Below the pieces are notes generated by a model, which worked only from the letters and a program-made list of their open reading frames with translations, searched no databases and was not told the DNA's origin. Positions 20,093 through 21,242 of a stretch of DNA of 21,242 nucleotides are shown here, piece by piece. Source of the stretch: Phallusia fumigata (taxonomy: Eukaryota > Chordata > Ascidiacea > Phlebobranchia > Ascidiidae); assembly GCA_008931825.1 (NCBI GenBank), contig QXVZ01030580.1:1-21242 (forward strand). Reading direction: 5' to 3'. The translations under genes were made by a program, and so were the position numbers. The stretch's first letter is position 1. Every line of letters starts with the position of its first letter.

Positions 20093-20235
20093 TTAAACTG
20101 CCTCCACTTCTCTGGACGTGAAGCGTGGAAAATTGCAAATTTCGGAGGATTGTGTGGAACAAGACTGGTCCACAGCTGTTTGTTTGTGAATGTCCAATGC
20201 TGCTTTGTGTAGACTTTCAACATACTCCGGGAGGC
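20093..20235 (-). CDS. Possible terminal exon of an unrecognised minus-strand gene
   Basis: Seen: a good minus-strand acceptor (tatcttctttttag) followed by a frame open for 46 codons to TAA, entered in phase 1: LPEYVESLHKAALDIHKQ, then a Ser/Cys-rich part ending FTSREVEAV. The N-terminal half is helix-like and resembles real protein; the other two minus frames are less so. Minus-strand AATAAA hexamers lie downstream. I do not recognise the family. The upstream exon is uncertain: one frame at about 20351-20510 (containing LASPIVASVGILLQDLFF) could end at a weak donor in matching phase. The plus strand is also open here (MLLCVDFQHTPGGLKRR) and has its own acceptor at 20355, so the coding strand is not settled. 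Confidence 0.3.
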
Positions 20236-20673
20236 CTAAAAAGAAGATATTTAGTTGAAGTAAAATCCTTAATACAGGAATATTCTGTAATTAGCATGTT
20301 TTTGAAATATTATGTTTTGTTTTTGAAAATAAAACATTAATTTTACAATTTTTAGACAGAGGTGTTTAATACTAAAACAAAACCTATGGTGCATCTTGTT
20401 AATACTGGTCCAAAACTCCAATGTGGATTAATGCTGGTGAAGAAAAGATCTTGCAACAAAATACCAACACTTGCTACGATAGGCGAGGCCAATCTATAAA
20501 TTGTACTTTAAGGTTGGCAACCCCCAAACATTTTTGGCTGGATAGGGCCAAGTTGCTTAAGGAAACAACCGACCTAGAGAGCATTAAAATCTACCAAATT
20601 GCGAGCATTAGAACGTCGCGGTAAGCACTGGAGTCATCTTTCGGCGGCGATACATATTAATCTCTGCCCAATG

Positions 20674-20681
20674 TGACGTCA
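20674..20681. promoter_or_regulatory. CRE palindrome TGACGTCA at the right composition boundary
   Basis: A perfect octamer just outside the CpG-poor block, followed closely by TTTGCGCG. The position suits a promoter for a leftward (minus-strand) gene, if the exon at 20093-20235 is real. Motif only. Confidence 0.35.
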
Positions 20682-21046
20682 TTTGCGCGAGAATACATAA
20701 AACAGACCATGCTATTAACAGGACATTTGGTCAGGCTTTAAAATATTCGATTTCTTTAGCACGAAGGTCTGCGCTTTTAAAGTTGTGCAATTTTTTAATG
20801 AAACACGAAGTGCTACATGTTCTGATTTACGTTAAATTACATTGTGTTAGTGATATTCTGTCGCAATAGTTTCTTTCACGCGATTTAAACTTAAACACGC
20901 AAGCCTTGCGACTTTATTTCCCGTAGGTTGTGACAAACAGTAATGGTTTTGTAACCAACACAACCTTATACAGGTTAACAGGGTTGTAGTCGAGGGCTTT
21001 GTTAATGCGATAAAGTACAGCCGACAATCGCCATTGTCCGCGGTCG

Positions 21047-21054
21047 TGACGTCA
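21047..21054. promoter_or_regulatory. CRE palindrome TGACGTCA with nearby TGACGTACGT
   Basis: A perfect octamer followed 10 bases on by TGACGTACGTAAC, so two CRE-type cores fall within about 25 bases. Motif only. Confidence 0.3.
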
Positions 21055-21201
21055 CATAACATTGTGACGTACGTAACTTTGTCACCGGGTATTTCAGTTA
21101 AACTCGGCGCCTGTGACCAGCACCCAAAGCCTGTCAACAAACCAACAAGCGACTCCAGCTTTAAATTCAGATTAATTATGTGTTAACTTTCATACCAGCA
21201 G

Positions 21202-21242
21202 AGACTACCCATGCAGACAGCGACGAAGGGATTGAAGTTTGG
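21202..21242 (+). CDS. Possible start of an exon cut by the right edge
   Basis: An acceptor-like ttaactttcataccagcag is followed by a frame reading TTHADSDEGIEVW to the window end. The acidic peptide looks protein-like, but 41 bases are too few to judge and another frame (RLPMQTATKGLKF) is also open. Confidence 0.2.

Larger units (their letters stand above)
20236..21201. other. Unassigned region with returning CpG
   Basis: From 20355 to 20620 all readings are ambiguous. The plus strand has acceptor tacaatttttag, a 47-codon frame (TEVFNTKTKPMVHLV...), and a second frame ending at donor CGCG|GTAAGC (20620). The minus strand has an equally long frame. After about 20,610 CpG becomes frequent and TGACGTCA occurs at 20674 and 21047, which would suit a promoter for a minus-strand gene. 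No exon is confirmed. Confidence 0.4.

Noticed and set aside
20421-20624. Plus-strand 67-codon frame ending at a good donor (GTAAGC)
   Set aside because: Not fully excluded, but joining it to the acceptor at 21202 meets a stop at once, and the frame has no upstream acceptor in phase; left as unassigned.
1-21242. tRNA, rRNA, CRISPR array, complete transposon or bacterial-type operon
   Set aside because: No B-box-like GGTTCGA tRNA core in context, no regular spacer-repeat array, no transposase or reverse-transcriptase motifs in any frame I read.

Overview
The window is nuclear DNA from an animal. It has GT-AG introns in metazoan-type genes, kilobase-sized introns, no operon structure and no bacterial-style gene packing. 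The two recognisable genes are an ELK/TCF-type ETS transcription factor on the minus strand and an SFR1 (MEI5) homologous-recombination mediator on the plus strand. CpG is abundant over the first 17 kb and scarce in the SFR1 region. That mosaic pattern suggests an invertebrate with gene-body methylation (tunicate, echinoderm, cnidarian or similar). I lean towards a tunicate-like deuterostome but cannot prove it; the base composition of the left part is richer in GC than I expect for Ciona.

Positions 1 to about 17,100 hold the minus-strand ELK gene. Read right to left: a possible far-upstream exon (16985-17122), a probable 5' exon (16056-16218 or longer), a second 5' exon (9947-10069), the exon with the first three quarters of the ETS domain (4451-4662), a long exon finishing the ETS domain and carrying an acidic, SP-rich and Ala-rich region (622-1345), and a His/Gln/Ser-rich exon that runs off the left edge (1-349). 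All junctions between 1 and 10069 keep one reading frame with GT-AG borders. The introns are about 0.27, 3.1, 5.3 and 6.0 kb. They contain two tandem repeats, many TGACGTCA palindromes, and two one-base N gaps each flanked by a perfect direct duplication that looks like an assembly error.

Positions about 17,300 to 20,600 form an AT-rich, CpG-poor block. It contains a two-exon SFR1 gene (18877-19502, 68-bp intron, 185 residues). A perfect E2F-type site lies about 320 bp upstream of the start codon. The ELK and SFR1 genes are therefore arranged head to head. Downstream, a possible terminal exon of an unrecognised minus-strand gene (20093-20235) would be tail to tail with SFR1. CpG and TGACGTCA sites return after about 20,600, and the last 41 bases may begin another exon.

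Most long stretches are intronic or intergenic and hold nothing I can assign. I found no tRNA, rRNA, CRISPR array or intact transposon.
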